A stretch of 64,000 bases of DNA, from contig NZ_VCAO01000002.1 in the NCBI RefSeq assembly GCF_005884405.1, positions 124,001 through 188,000 on the forward strand, in the 5' to 3' direction. The translations under genes were made by a program, and so were the position numbers. How positions within the stretch are numbered: the stretch's first letter is position 1; each line of letters starts with the position of its first letter. The DNA is from Qipengyuania marisflavi. GTDB taxonomy: Bacteria > Pseudomonadota > Alphaproteobacteria > Sphingomonadales > Sphingomonadaceae. Below the pieces are notes generated by a model. It made no database searches and was not told the DNA's origin. It saw only the letters and a program-made list of their open reading frames with translations. This document shows positions 19,413-28,501 of this stretch, one piece after another.

Positions 19413-20447
19413 ATTGCCCTCCCGCGCGACTGGCCCCAGATCGAGGTTCAGGCAGCGGTAGAACAGCCGGTCACGGCCCATGGCCGCACTTTCCGGCGTC
19501 AGCGCGGTGGTGTTCTGCGCAGTGCATTCCGTGTCCAGCATGGCCTGTTCGGCGGCAGTGCGCGGCGCTGCTTCGCGGCCCAGCATTTCTGACGCGGGGC
19601 GATATTCGCGCGTCGTGGTGCCATAAAGCAGACGAAACGCATCCAGCGCGGCGGTGTGGTAAATCGTGCCATGCGTTTCGCTGCGACCCAGCGGGACATA
19701 AGCCCATTGCCAGTCGTCAGGGGCGTCAGACCGCAGCGCATCGACCATCCGCTCGACCCCTTCCTCGTGCCGATATCCCTCGTTGGCGAGTGTCAGATAT
19801 AGCCGTTCCTTGCCGCCCGCCGCCTGCCGCAAACGCGCAGGGGCCGCGATGGCCAGCTTCATATTGTCCCACCACAATGATGGCGACACGGCGATCCAGT
19901 CGTCGAACAGATCGGGCTGCTCGAACAGCGTTTCGATGATGAACAGCCCCGCCAGAGATTCGCCCATCACCGCGTCCTGCCCGCTGGTGCGGTAGGCCTG
20001 CTCCACCCAGGGCTTCACATCCTGTGCCAGAAACCGCCGAAATTCTGCAGCTCCGCCCGGTGTTGCGCCCAGCGATTCGGTGTAGTCTGCCAGCGCATCG
20101 GCGCGCACCGGGGGCGAGATTTCGGCGCGGCGGTTGACCGTCTCCACCCCAACCAGAATGAACCGGCCAAAGCTGTAATTCATGTCGCGGCTCTGCACGA
20201 TGCCTGCAATATGCGGGAAATCCTGCTCCGGTCCGCCGTCGATCACATAGACCACTGGGAAGCGCATTTCAGGCTGCTCGACATAGCCAAGGGGGAGGCG
20301 GACAGTAATCCGCCGCTCGCCGCCCAGCACTGCCGAGGGGATCGTATAAGTGGTGCCGATTGTGACCGGCTCACCCAGCGAGCTCTGGCCAAGGGCCGGG
20401 GCCGCCAGCATCAATGCGCCGACAGCAATCATCGCATTATTCAACAT
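19401..20447 (-). CDS. Secreted alpha/beta-hydrolase esterase (siderophore-esterase-like)
   Basis: The 348-residue product has a signal peptide ([20 protein letters not shown]). It then has the esterase D / BesA-IroE type fold: [26 protein letters not shown], a nucleophile elbow MGESLAGLF, and [12 protein letters not shown]. Relatives hydrolyse trilactone siderophores or other esters; the substrate here is not determined. The C-terminal ~75 residues after the hydrolase core have no clear family. The start at 20447 is preceded by GGGAGAG. The gene begins 1 nt after the stop of the SDR gene, so they are one transcript. Confidence 0.85.
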   Translation of the reverse strand: MLNNAMIAVGALMLAAPALGQSSLGEPVTIGTTYTIPSAVLGGERRITVRLPLGYVEQPEMRFPVVYVIDGGPEQDFPHIAGIVQSRDMNYSFGRFILVGVETVNRRAEISPPVRADALADYTESLGATPGGAAEFRRFLAQDVKPWVEQAYRTSGQDAVMGESLAGLFIIETLFEQPDLFDDWIAVSPSLWWDNMKLAIAAPARLRQAAGGKERLYLTLANEGYRHEEGVERMVDALRSDAPDDWQWAYVPLGRSETHGTIYHTAALDAFRLLYGTTTREYRPASEMLGREAAPRTAAEQAMLDTECTAQNTTALTPESAAMGRDRLFYRCLNLDLGPVAREGNLGE

Positions 20448-20448
20448 C

Positions 20449-21255
20449 TTACTCTCCCATCGGCCGCAAAGTGGTGCGGACCTGTTTGCGCACGCGGCCA
20501 GGCATAAAACGTGCCCAAAACTCAAGCCGCCGCGCGCTCTTACCGACCAGCGTGTGGAGCCGCTGGCCATGCACCGCGGCCCATGCTGCCTTGGCGACAT
20601 CCTCGACCGGCGAAATCTCCAGCTCCGATTGTTCGACCTGCGTGCGGATTGCCGCATTGCTCTTGGCATTGCTGGTGTGGTCCAGCAGCGGCGTGTCGAT
20701 AAAGCCGGGCATCAGCGAGCGTACATTGATGCCGTCCTCCGCCCATTCGGCATCAAGGCTTTCGGTAATGGCGCGCACTCCGAATTTGGTGGCGGAATAG
20801 ACGCTGGCTCCGGGGGTTCCATAAATGCCCGCCAGACTTGCCGTGTTGAGCAGGCAGCTGCCCGGCGCGGTTTTCAGCAGATGCGGATAGGCGGCCTGTG
20901 CACCGAAAATCACGCCCTTCAGATTGACGTCCAGACAGCGGACAATCTCGTCCTCGCTATTGTCCAACAGCGCGCCGCCAAGCGGGACACCCGCATTGTT
21001 CGCGACCACATCGATCCGCCCGCCGGTGGCGGTGCTGAACCCGTCCAGCGCCTTGTCCCACGCTGCGCGGTCGCGCACATCGAATTTATGCGTGTAGACG
21101 AAACCGTTGGAAATCTTGTCCTCGGTTACGCGCATCCCGTGCTCGTCAACATCGGCCAGCCCGACGAACCAGCCCTGCGCGGCGAAATGCAGCGCGATGG
21201 CGCGGCCGATGCCCGAACCGCCGCCGGTGATGAAAATGGCCTTGCGAATGCTCAC
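20449..21255 (-). CDS. Short-chain dehydrogenase/reductase (SDR)
   Basis: This is an NAD(P)-dependent classical SDR of 268 residues. Motifs: nucleotide-binding TGGGSGIG at about 10-17, NNAG at about 85, and the catalytic YSATKFG with Ser in LNTASLAG. The GTG start at 21255 follows AGAGGA. A basic C-terminal tail (about 225-268) includes RRLEFWARFMPGRVRKQVR, which may associate with the membrane, as in several lipid-acting SDRs. It is followed directly by the secreted esterase and preceded by the glycosylase gene on the same strand. Substrate unknown. Confidence 0.88.
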   Translation of the reverse strand: MSIRKAIFITGGGSGIGRAIALHFAAQGWFVGLADVDEHGMRVTEDKISNGFVYTHKFDVRDRAAWDKALDGFSTATGGRIDVVANNAGVPLGGALLDNSEDEIVRCLDVNLKGVIFGAQAAYPHLLKTAPGSCLLNTASLAGIYGTPGASVYSATKFGVRAITESLDAEWAEDGINVRSLMPGFIDTPLLDHTSNAKSNAAIRTQVEQSELEISPVEDVAKAAWAAVHGQRLHTLVGKSARRLEFWARFMPGRVRKQVRTTLRPMGE

Positions 21256-21271
21256 AGCAAATCCTCTCGTG

Positions 21272-21889
21272 TCATAATGCCGGGTCGGCATAGGCATGCC
21301 AGGTAAACACTGCCATCGCGCCGCGGTGGGGCCGCCAGCCCTCTGCCAGCGCACGGGTTTCTTTTTCGCTGGGGCGTTCAGCCAGATCCAGCATTTTGCC
21401 CACCGCCGCCTGTACCGCCAGATCGCCCGCGGGCCAGATGTCGCGGCGGCCTTCGGCAAACAACAGGTAAATCTCTGCCGACCAGCGCCCGATGCCCTTG
21501 ATCTGAGTCAGCTCGGCAATCGCTTCCTCGTCATCGGCAGGCAGGCTGTCGAAACACAATTCGCCATCGGTCACCAGCTGGCACAGGCTGCGGACATAAC
21601 CCTGTTTCTGCCGCGACAATCCGCAAGCACGCAAAGCGTCGAAGTCGCGGGCGAGCAAGGCATCGGCGGGCACATCGTCGCCCAGCTCGGCCTGCAATTT
21701 GCGCCACACCGATGCGGCAGAGGCTACGCTGACCTGCTGGCCCACAATCGTGCGCAGCAATGTCTGGTATCCCACATCGCGGATACGTTCTTCGGGATAG
21801 CCGCAGCGCGCCAGCGCGCCCGCCACCACCGGGTCGCCAGCCGCCACCGCGTCCAGATCTTCGCGCAGCTGCGCATTTGTCAGGCCCAT
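21272..21889 (-). CDS. DNA-3-methyladenine glycosylase (AlkA-like HhH-GPD)
   Basis: This base-excision glycosylase is predicted to remove alkylated purines. The 205-residue product carries the helix-hairpin-helix LTQIKGIGRWSAEIYLLF followed by WPAGDLAVQ, in which Asp is the catalytic residue. The closing WRPHRGAMAVFTWHAY is typical of AlkA-type enzymes. It lacks the N-terminal Ada/AlkA domain, as in the short alphaproteobacterial form. It is divergent from the ferredoxin gene, with 89 nt between them that must hold both promoters. Confidence 0.9.
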   Translation of the reverse strand: MGLTNAQLREDLDAVAAGDPVVAGALARCGYPEERIRDVGYQTLLRTIVGQQVSVASAASVWRKLQAELGDDVPADALLARDFDALRACGLSRQKQGYVRSLCQLVTDGELCFDSLPADDEEAIAELTQIKGIGRWSAEIYLLFAEGRRDIWPAGDLAVQAAVGKMLDLAERPSEKETRALAEGWRPHRGAMAVFTWHAYADPAL

Positions 21890-21978
21890 GACTGCGGCTT
21901 GCCTTCCCGTTCACGATTGAATAGCAGCGCCCGCAATAGGGCCGCGAACGGGGCCGACGCAACAAGGACCTGCACGCG

Positions 21979-22296
21979 ATGCCAAAGCTGATTGTTACCA
22001 CCCGCGACGGCGCGACCTCCGAGATCGAAACCGAGGACGGCCTGACCGTGATGGAGGCCATCCGCGACAATGGCTTTGACGAATTGCTGGCGCTGTGCGG
22101 CGGCTGCTGCTCCTGCGCGACCTGCCATGTCCATGTCGACCCCGCCTTTGCCGACCGCCTGCCGCATATGAGCGAGGACGAGGACGATCTGCTGGAAAGC
22201 AGCGATCACCGCGCACCAACTTCGCGGCTCAGCTGCCAATTGTCCTTCACGCCTGATCTCGATGGCCTCATGGTTACTATCGCGCCTGAAGATTGA
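21979..22296 (+). CDS. [2Fe-2S] ferredoxin (adrenodoxin type)
   Basis: The 105-residue electron carrier binds its cluster with four cysteines: three in [13 protein letters not shown] (C-x5-C-x2-C) and the fourth in [21 protein letters not shown] is the acidic partner-binding loop typical of adrenodoxin/putidaredoxin types that serve P450s or heme A synthase. It is a possible donor for other redox enzymes, but no partner is adjacent. It is single-gene and not coupled to cysK. Confidence 0.93.
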   Translation: MPKLIVTTRDGATSEIETEDGLTVMEAIRDNGFDELLALCGGCCSCATCHVHVDPAFADRLPHMSEDEDDLLESSDHRAPTSRLSCQLSFTPDLDGLMVTIAPED

Positions 22297-22338
22297 TGTT
22301 GTTTGCGGCGCGGCCCGGCTGGGATTACTCCAACTGAC

Positions 22339-23355
22339 ATGACAGCACCTGTTCTGCGCGAGCATACGCTCGACCTCATCGGCAACACGCCGCTGGTTCG
22401 CCTCGAAGGGCCGAGCCGCGAGGCGGGCTGCGACATCTTTGGAAAATGCGAATTTGCCAATCCCGGTGCGTCGGTCAAGGACCGCGCCGCGCTGTGGATC
22501 ATCCGCGATGCCGAGGCGCGGGGCGAATTGCAGCCGGGCGGCACAGTCGTCGAAGGCACCGCTGGCAATACCGGGATCGGCATTGCGCTGGTCGCCAATG
22601 CGCTGGGCTATCGGACAATCATCGTGATGCCCGACAACCAGAGCCAGGAGAAAATGACCACGCTGCGTGCGCTGGGGGCCGAGCTGGTGACGGTTCCGCC
22701 CACCAAATTCGCCGATTGCAATCACTTCGTCCACACCAGCCGCCGCCTTGCAGAGGAAACCGAAGGGGCGATCTGGTCCAACCAGTTCGACAATACCGCC
22801 AACCGCAAGGCGCATATCGAAGGCACCGCGCGCGAGCTGTGGGAACAGATGGAGCATCGCATCGATGGTTTCACCTGCGCGGCTGGCACGGGCGGGACGA
22901 TTGCGGGCGTTGGCATGGGGTTGAAGGAATTTGACGAGAAATGCGTGATCGCGCTGACCGATCCGCATGGCGCCGCGCTGTTCAACTATTACGCCAATGG
23001 CGAGCTGAAGGGCGAGGGTTCTTCCGTGGCCGAAGGGATCGGGCAGGGACGCATCACCGGCAATCTGGAAGGCGCACCGATCGATACGCAATTCCGCATT
23101 TCCGACGAGGAAGGGCTGGACTGGGTCGCGCGGTTGCTGCGCGAAGAGGGCCTGTGCCTTGGCCTGTCATCGGGCATAAATGTCGCAGGCGCGATTGCGC
23201 TGGGGCGGCAATTGGTGGCCGAAGGGCGCAGCAATCCGCGCGTCGCGACGATCCTGTGCGATACCGGCTTCCGGTATCTGTCGACGCTGTACGATGCGGC
23301 ATGGCTGGAGGCGAAAGGGCTGCCGGTCTTCCCATGGTTGCAGACCGGCGATTGA
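22339..23355 (+). CDS. cysK: Cysteine synthase family protein
   Basis: This PLP enzyme joins O-acetylserine and sulfide to give cysteine, the end point of the sulfate-assimilation genes at 53-56 kb. The 338-residue product has PLP Lys47 in NPGASVKDRAA, the substrate loop EGTAGNTGIG and the phosphate cradle AGTGGTIAGVG. Fold and length fit CysK. It also has the extended style (LAEETEGAIWSNQFDNTANRKAH) shared with cystathionine beta-synthase-like enzymes, but no CBS domain pair follows. The start is MTAPVLREH at 22339. Confidence 0.9.
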   Translation: MTAPVLREHTLDLIGNTPLVRLEGPSREAGCDIFGKCEFANPGASVKDRAALWIIRDAEARGELQPGGTVVEGTAGNTGIGIALVANALGYRTIIVMPDNQSQEKMTTLRALGAELVTVPPTKFADCNHFVHTSRRLAEETEGAIWSNQFDNTANRKAHIEGTARELWEQMEHRIDGFTCAAGTGGTIAGVGMGLKEFDEKCVIALTDPHGAALFNYYANGELKGEGSSVAEGIGQGRITGNLEGAPIDTQFRISDEEGLDWVARLLREEGLCLGLSSGINVAGAIALGRQLVAEGRSNPRVATILCDTGFRYLSTLYDAAWLEAKGLPVFPWLQTGD

Positions 23356-23382
23356 CGCAAATGCGAACTGGGGCCTAGTCTG

Positions 23383-23739
23383 ATGGTCATGCGCTTCTTC
23401 GATATGAGCCGTAAGCCCCCTGTGGGCGAGCTGCCGCAGATCGGCGATGCCCGCCGTGCGCGCATTGTCCAGCGGTTGCAGATCGGGATTACCGGGGTCA
23501 CGATGATGATCCTGCTGATCGGACTGGCCAGCATCATCCAGGACCGCGCTGCGCAAACCGACGCCACGGCCGTGCCGCAAGCCGCCGCAACGACCGAACC
23601 AAACGAAGGCGCTTCGCAAAACGATCCGCTGGTGGAGGCGGGCGTGGTGCCCGATCTGCCTGACAGTCCGGTTGATACCCCGGCTCAGCAGCCAGCGGTA
23701 ATGCCCGAAACCGGACAGGACGCGCCGGGTGCGCAGTAA
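23383..23739 (+). CDS. Single-pass membrane protein of unknown function
   Basis: The 118-residue protein has a short cytoplasmic N terminus, one hydrophobic segment (about 37-53, ITGVTMMILLIGLASII) and an extracytoplasmic Ala/Pro/Glu-rich tail without cysteine. An ATG two codons in (23389) is an equally likely start. Its end overlaps the start of the following lipoprotein gene by 11 nt, so they are probably a functional pair. No family is recognised. Confidence 0.65.
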   Translation: MVMRFFDMSRKPPVGELPQIGDARRARIVQRLQIGITGVTMMILLIGLASIIQDRAAQTDATAVPQAAATTEPNEGASQNDPLVEAGVVPDLPDSPVDTPAQQPAVMPETGQDAPGAQ

Positions 23740-24475
23740 GCACGCGCTGCTGCTGGCAGCGCTGGCGTCCTCCGCCCTGACCGGGTGCAATGACGCGCAA
23801 CCGCAAGCCGACAATTCCGCAGGGCCAGAGCTGGGTCTGTTCACCACGCTGCCGATCTATTGGGGTGAGGGGGAGGATATCACGGCGCTGCTCGATCCCG
23901 CTGGCGAGCCGGACTGGGTGCGCAGCGCGCTCGAAGAACGCTACCGCCTGCAACCGCTCGACACGTTATCACCTGATACGCTGAAACCGCTGGCGCTGAT
24001 CTTCCTCGCCCAGCCGCGCGTGCTAGCCCCGGCGGAAAATCTGGCGCTGGACGAATGGGTACGGAGCGGAGGTCGGGCATTGATCATGGCGGACCCGATG
24101 CTGACACGGCACAGCGAATATGCGCTGGGTGACAAGCGGCGGCCGCAGGATGTTGCGGTGCTGTCACCGATTCTGGCGCGTTGGGGGTTGGAGTTGCGGT
24201 TTAACGAGGATCAGCAAGGCGGCGAGCGGAATGCCAATTCTGACGGTTATGCAATCCCGGTCGATCTGGCGGGCCAGTTCGTGCTGAAAAGCACTGACGC
24301 GCCTGCCGATTGCACTGTGTCGGAAGATGGTATTCTGGCGCGCTGCCGGATCGGGGAAGGGCAGGTGACACTGCTGGCCGATGCCGCGTTGCTGGACTGG
24401 GAAGGGCCGGGAGCACCGCCCCCGCAGCGGCGCGGCGCGCTCGACTCGCTGCTTGCCGAGTCGCTGGTGAATTGA
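23729..24475 (+). CDS. DUF4350-like lipoprotein
   Basis: The 248-residue protein starts at GTG 23729 with a lipobox ALTGC (Cys20). The body resembles the DUF4350/GldG-like domain: LGLFTTLPIYWGE near 36-48, then LDEWVRSGGRALIMADPML and LLADAALLDW, a class I glutamine-amidotransferase-like fold often found in uncharacterised ABC transporter operons. No ABC ATPase or permease is nearby. It overlaps the preceding small membrane protein gene. It is the last gene before the dcw cluster. Confidence 0.72.
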   Translation: MRSKHALLLAALASSALTGCNDAQPQADNSAGPELGLFTTLPIYWGEGEDITALLDPAGEPDWVRSALEERYRLQPLDTLSPDTLKPLALIFLAQPRVLAPAENLALDEWVRSGGRALIMADPMLTRHSEYALGDKRRPQDVAVLSPILARWGLELRFNEDQQGGERNANSDGYAIPVDLAGQFVLKSTDAPADCTVSEDGILARCRIGEGQVTLLADAALLDWEGPGAPPPQRRGALDSLLAESLVN

Positions 24476-24799
24476 GCCGGGGATTATGCGGGAGCAGCGC
24501 GTGTTCTGCCGGAATTACAGCGGTTTCTCAGATGGATCATTAATGAAGTGGTAAGTTTTTCGAGGAGGCAGGCAACTAATTTTCTGTGATTTTGCAATGA
24601 TTTATAGGGTTTTCCCGTAAATTCCCGCAATTTTCCCTTCCATCCCCGCCGCTCGCGCGGTAAACCCCCATCACATCGGACAGCCACTGTCTTTGCGCGC
24701 TTCGCTTTCGCGAGGTGAGCCACCCACACTTGCGTGCGGGAGGACGCGGAGAAGGTCTGTCCGGTTGGAGTCGGGGATTTTGGATCGGGGTAGAGGTCG
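24476..24799. other. Gene-free stretch before the dcw cluster (mraZ leader)
   Basis: These 324 bases hold no protein gene that I can support. The first part (to about 24640) is clearly AT-richer than its surroundings and carries the repeated TTCCC elements described separately. The second part has small dyads (for example around 24701-24716 and 24723-24741) and a GANTC site at 24768-24772. The region should contain the main dcw promoter. I see no convincing -35/-10 pair. Confidence 0.6.
24612..24637 (-). promoter_or_regulatory. Candidate MraZ operator: three GGGAA repeats
   Basis: Three direct repeats, GGGAA on the minus strand (CCC cores at 24614-24616, 24624-24626 and 24635-24637), recur with 10- and 11-bp spacing. 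This is the helical-turn arrangement known for MraZ boxes upstream of mraZ in other bacteria (TGGGN repeats with 5-nt spacers). They lie about 160 nt before mraZ. Binding is inferred. Confidence 0.5.
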
Positions 24800-25285
24800 G
24801 TGCTTTTCGGAGGATACAGTGGACAGGCTTATTCGCCCGCAGGCGATAAGGGTCGGTTCGTCCTCCCGCCGCTGTTCCGCAAAGCTCTGAAGGAAAGCAG
24901 CGAAGGCCGCGTCCTGTGCATTGCCAAGCACCCGACATGGAACTGCCTCACCGGGTTTGGCCTCAGCCGCAAACTGGAACTCGAAACGCAGCTAGATCGC
25001 GAAGAAGAGCTCGCCTATCGGGCGTCACGCGATTTTGACCGCGATACCCGCGCCAGCCAGCTGTTCGGCTTTGTCGAACTGCCTTTCGATGACAGCGGCC
25101 GCTTCGTCATGCCCGATCACTTGCGCGATCTGGGCCGGATCGAAGACGGGCTGTATTTTCAGGGCGGCGGGCGCTTTTTCACCCTGTGGAACCCGGCGGA
25201 GCTGGAAAGCATGGGTGATGACTGGGCCAGCGCCAAGGCAGCATGCGCCAGCTTCCTTGCTGACAGCAAGGGGACCAAGAAGTGA
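24800..25285 (+). CDS. mraZ: Transcriptional regulator MraZ
   Basis: This DNA-binding regulator represses the dcw operon. The 161 residues contain two AbrB-like halves: [15 protein letters not shown] near residues 16-30 and [16 protein letters not shown] near 98-113. The start is GTG 24800, after AGAGG at close spacing. It opens the dcw cluster, and its stop overlaps the rsmH GTG start by four bases. It is likely to regulate itself through the GGGAA repeats in the leader. Confidence 0.95.
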   Translation: MLFGGYSGQAYSPAGDKGRFVLPPLFRKALKESSEGRVLCIAKHPTWNCLTGFGLSRKLELETQLDREEELAYRASRDFDRDTRASQLFGFVELPFDDSGRFVMPDHLRDLGRIEDGLYFQGGGRFFTLWNPAELESMGDDWASAKAACASFLADSKGTKK

Positions 25286-26217
25286 CTCAGCCCCACGTTC
25301 CAGTCCTGCTTGACGAAGTCGTCGCCGCGCTCGACCCGCAGGCTGGCGATGTCATTATCGACGCCACTTTTGGTGCGGGCGGATATACCCGCGCGCTGCT
25401 GGATCGCGGCGCCACAGTTCATGCCTTTGATAGAGACCCCGATGCCCTGGCCTCGGGTCGCGACTGGCGCGAGACGGGGGAAAACCCGCCGCGCCTTATC
25501 CTTCACCCGCGCCGCTTTTCCGAAATGCTTGATGTCATGACAGCATTCGGTGTGGCGCGGGTCGACGGGGTGGTGATGGATATCGGCGTTTCCTCAATGC
25601 AGCTTGATCAGGCCGAGCGCGGCTTTGCCTTTTCGCTCGACGGTCCGCTGGACATGCGGATGAGCCAGGACGGCGAAAGCGCAGCGGATTTCGTCAACAG
25701 CGCGGAAGAAAGCGCGATTGCCGATGTGCTGTACAATTTCGGCGAGGAACGTCAGTCGCGCCGCGTCGCCCGCGCGATTGTCGCGGCGCGCCCGCTTTCA
25801 ACCACCGGCGAACTGGCGCGCGTGATCCGCAAGGCGCTGGGCTACCGGACCGGCGCGCCCAAGGATCCTGCGACGCGCAGTTTCCAGGCCATTCGTATTC
25901 ATGTGAACGGCGAACTCGACGAACTGTCCCAGGGGCTGTCGGGTGCCGAGCACTTGCTGAAGGAGGGTGGCCGCCTTGCGGTGGTCAGCTTCCACAGCCT
26001 CGAGGACCGGATCGTGAAGCGTTACCTGCGCGACGCATCCTCAACCCCGAGCGCGTCACGCCATCTCCCACTGGTGGCAATGCGCGATCCGGTCTTCACC
26101 CATGTTAGCAAGGCGATCAAGCCGGGCGAGGCCGAACTGGCACGCAACCCGCGTGCCCGCTCATCCGTGCTGCGCCACGCCGTGCGCACTGCCACACCCG
26201 CACGAGACGCGGCATGA
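25282..26217 (+). CDS. rsmH: 16S rRNA (cytosine(1402)-N(4))-methyltransferase RsmH
   Basis: The enzyme methylates C1402 of 16S rRNA in the decoding centre using SAM. At 311 residues it shows [10 protein letters not shown] at the N terminus, the SAM motif [14 protein letters not shown] and the downstream [15 protein letters not shown] signature. GTG start overlapping mraZ, and a four-base ATGA overlap with ftsL, place it in the operon. Length and motifs are normal. Confidence 0.97.
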   Translation: MTQPHVPVLLDEVVAALDPQAGDVIIDATFGAGGYTRALLDRGATVHAFDRDPDALASGRDWRETGENPPRLILHPRRFSEMLDVMTAFGVARVDGVVMDIGVSSMQLDQAERGFAFSLDGPLDMRMSQDGESAADFVNSAEESAIADVLYNFGEERQSRRVARAIVAARPLSTTGELARVIRKALGYRTGAPKDPATRSFQAIRIHVNGELDELSQGLSGAEHLLKEGGRLAVVSFHSLEDRIVKRYLRDASSTPSASRHLPLVAMRDPVFTHVSKAIKPGEAELARNPRARSSVLRHAVRTATPARDAA

Positions 26218-26735
26218 TTGCGGCTGGGTCACGGCTTCGCCAGATCGGCTGGGCGCTGGTGCTGGGCCTGTGCTTTGCCGCGCTGCTGGCGCTGACGTTC
26301 AAAGTGAATGCGGTCAAAAGCGAAGTGCGGCTGACCGAACGCCATATCATTGCTGCTGAACAGTCACGCATCATGCTGGAAACCGAATTCCAGACCCGCT
26401 CCAACCAGAAGCAGTTGGCTGCATGGAATGCGGTCGAGTTTGGCTATGGCGCGCCGCGCGCCGATCAATATCTCGAAAACGAACGCCAGCTGGCATCGCT
26501 GGGCACGCCGCGCGGTAGCGGCGCGCCGCAGCAGGTTCGCGTGGCGCTGAACCGCCCGGTGGAAGACGCTGAAGACAGCAGCATGATTGCTGATTGGCTG
26601 GCGGGCGAAGACGATGCGCCTGACAGCGAAGCGCCGCCGCCTGCGCCGCGCCGCGAGCTGGTCGCCAATTCCATCGCGCAGCGGCTGGCCCGTCCCGCCG
26701 GGTCGATGGCCGGTTCTGCCGAGGTGCAGCAATGA
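26214..26735 (+). CDS. ftsL: Cell division protein FtsL
   Basis: FtsL is a bitopic divisome protein that forms a complex with FtsB and FtsQ and activates FtsWI. The 173-residue product has one membrane segment (about 12-30) followed by a coiled-coil-prone region (about 33-80), the FtsL layout. A disordered Pro/Ala/Asp-rich tail from about residue 95 makes it longer than the ~120-residue enterobacterial protein. Sequence conservation in this family is low, so the identification rests on topology and its position between rsmH and ftsI. ATGA overlaps at both ends. Confidence 0.85.
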   Translation: MIAAGSRLRQIGWALVLGLCFAALLALTFKVNAVKSEVRLTERHIIAAEQSRIMLETEFQTRSNQKQLAAWNAVEFGYGAPRADQYLENERQLASLGTPRGSGAPQQVRVALNRPVEDAEDSSMIADWLAGEDDAPDSEAPPPAPRRELVANSIAQRLARPAGSMAGSAEVQQ

Positions 26736-28501
26736 ACGCCATGACCGGTTTCGGTCCGATGTTCGCACCGGCCGGACGCGCCGCGCCCGGTGCGGTCAGT
26801 CAGGCAGCGGTGGTTGGCCGAGTCAAACTGGTGACTCTGCGCCAGACCGCCATCGCGCTGGCCCGTTGGCGGGTGCTGTGGCTGGCGCTGGCCTTTGCCT
26901 TTATTGCGTTGATGGCGCTGCTGCGGATCGGCTATCTGGGCATGTCCGACCACGGCACCCGCGCCACGTCGCTGGCCGAGGCGCTGCTGCCTGCGCGCGG
27001 TGAAATCACTGATCGCCACGGTGTGCCGCTCGCCCGTGCCTTCCCCGCATACGCGCTGTGGTTCAATCCCGAAGCTTTGGGCGAAGGCGGTTCGCCGCTG
27101 GTTGGCGCGGCGGCTTCTGTTGCTGCCAAACTCAAATCGATTTTCCCCGATCTGGATGAGAAGCGCACTGCCGCGCAGCTGGTCTCTGGCAAGCAGGGCT
27201 ATATCCGCCGCCGCGTCCTGCCCGAAGAAGCCAACAGGGTGCAGGAGATTGGCGAACTGGCGCTGGAAATGCCGATGGAGGCTGACCGCCACTATCCCCA
27301 AGGATCGATGGCAGCGCATGTGCTTGGCTATGTCGCCGCCGACGGCAAAGGCCGGGTGGGCATGGAGCAGGTGCTCAATGAGCGGCTGAGCGACCCCGCG
27401 CAGCGCGGCACGCCGGTAGCATTGTCCATCGACATGCGCGTACAGGGCGCGCTGGAAGACGAACTGGCGCGCGGCATGAAGCTGACTGACGCGCAGGGCG
27501 GCGCGGGCATCGTGCTGGATGTCGACACAGGCGAAGTGCTGGCGCTGGCCAGCCTGCCCGAATTTGATCCCAACAAGATCGACGCCAAGGGCCAGAGCCT
27601 GATGTTCAATCGCGTGACCAATCAGGTTTACGAGTTGGGCTCCACCTTCAAGCCGATCACTGTCGCCGCCGCCATCGACGCGGGCGTGGTCCGCGATTTT
27701 GGCAAGCGCTGGGATGCCGCCCCCATCAAGGTGGGACGCTTCACAATCAAAGACAGCCACCCGTTGGGCAATACGTTGAATGTTGCCGAAACCCTGATCC
27801 ACTCATCGAACACGGTCACGGCCCGGATCGCCGATTCCCTCGGTCCGGCAAAAATGCGTCAGACTTTGATCGATCTGGGCATGAATGAACGGCCCTATAT
27901 CGAACTGCCGGCCAAGGGCTTCCCGATCTGGCCGGGCGACAATTGGCCGCGTCTGCGCAATATGACGGTCAGCTATGGCCACGGTATTGCTGTCACGCCG
28001 CTGCATCTGGCCTCGGCCTATGGCGCGATGGTGAATGGCGGCATCTGGCGTCCGGCAACGCTGCACAAATTGGCACCGGGCGACGTGCCCAAGGGGCGCC
28101 GCGTGTTCAAGGCATCGACCTCCAGCCGGATGCGCCAGCTGCTGCGGATGATCGCGGTCTATGGTACGGGCCGCAATGCCAATGCACCGGGCTACCGCGT
28201 GGGCGGCAAGACCGGCTCGGCAGAAAAGCCCTCCGCTACCGGCTATCGCAAGAAGGCGCTGGTTTCGACCTTTGCCGCAGCGTTCCCGATGGACCGCCCG
28301 CGCTATGTCGTGATTGCCATGCTGGACGAGCCGCGCGGCACAGTGGCCTCCAGCTTCCAGCGCACGGCGGCGTGGAATGCCGCGCCCATCGTCGGGCGGC
28401 TGGTTCCGCGCATCGGCCCGCTACTGGGTGTGCAGCCCGATGACACGCGCGATGTCGATATTTCGGACCTCAAGCCGCTGGTTCCGGGGAAGCACGAATG
28501 A
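26732..28501 (+). CDS. ftsI: Peptidoglycan transpeptidase FtsI (PBP3)
   Basis: This is the septal class B penicillin-binding protein that crosslinks peptidoglycan. The 589-residue product has an N-terminal membrane anchor (about 48-70), the pedestal domain starting RGEITDRHGVPLA, and the transpeptidase motifs: Ser304/Lys307 in GSTFKPI, SSN at 358-360, and KTG from Lys493. There is an N-terminal cytoplasmic extension of about 45 residues. It overlaps ftsL and murE by four bases each. Confidence 0.96.
   Translation: MNAMTGFGPMFAPAGRAAPGAVSQAAVVGRVKLVTLRQTAIALARWRVLWLALAFAFIALMALLRIGYLGMSDHGTRATSLAEALLPARGEITDRHGVPLARAFPAYALWFNPEALGEGGSPLVGAAASVAAKLKSIFPDLDEKRTAAQLVSGKQGYIRRRVLPEEANRVQEIGELALEMPMEADRHYPQGSMAAHVLGYVAADGKGRVGMEQVLNERLSDPAQRGTPVALSIDMRVQGALEDELARGMKLTDAQGGAGIVLDVDTGEVLALASLPEFDPNKIDAKGQSLMFNRVTNQVYELGSTFKPITVAAAIDAGVVRDFGKRWDAAPIKVGRFTIKDSHPLGNTLNVAETLIHSSNTVTARIADSLGPAKMRQTLIDLGMNERPYIELPAKGFPIWPGDNWPRLRNMTVSYGHGIAVTPLHLASAYGAMVNGGIWRPATLHKLAPGDVPKGRRVFKASTSSRMRQLLRMIAVYGTGRNANAPGYRVGGKTGSAEKPSATGYRKKALVSTFAAAFPMDRPRYVVIAMLDEPRGTVASSFQRTAAWNAAPIVGRLVPRIGPLLGVQPDDTRDVDISDLKPLVPGKHE

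Noticed and set aside
24484-24938. Possible small minus-strand genes in the mraZ leader
   Set aside because: Several overlapping short frames exist, but none has a ribosome site or family resemblance, and some run into mraZ.
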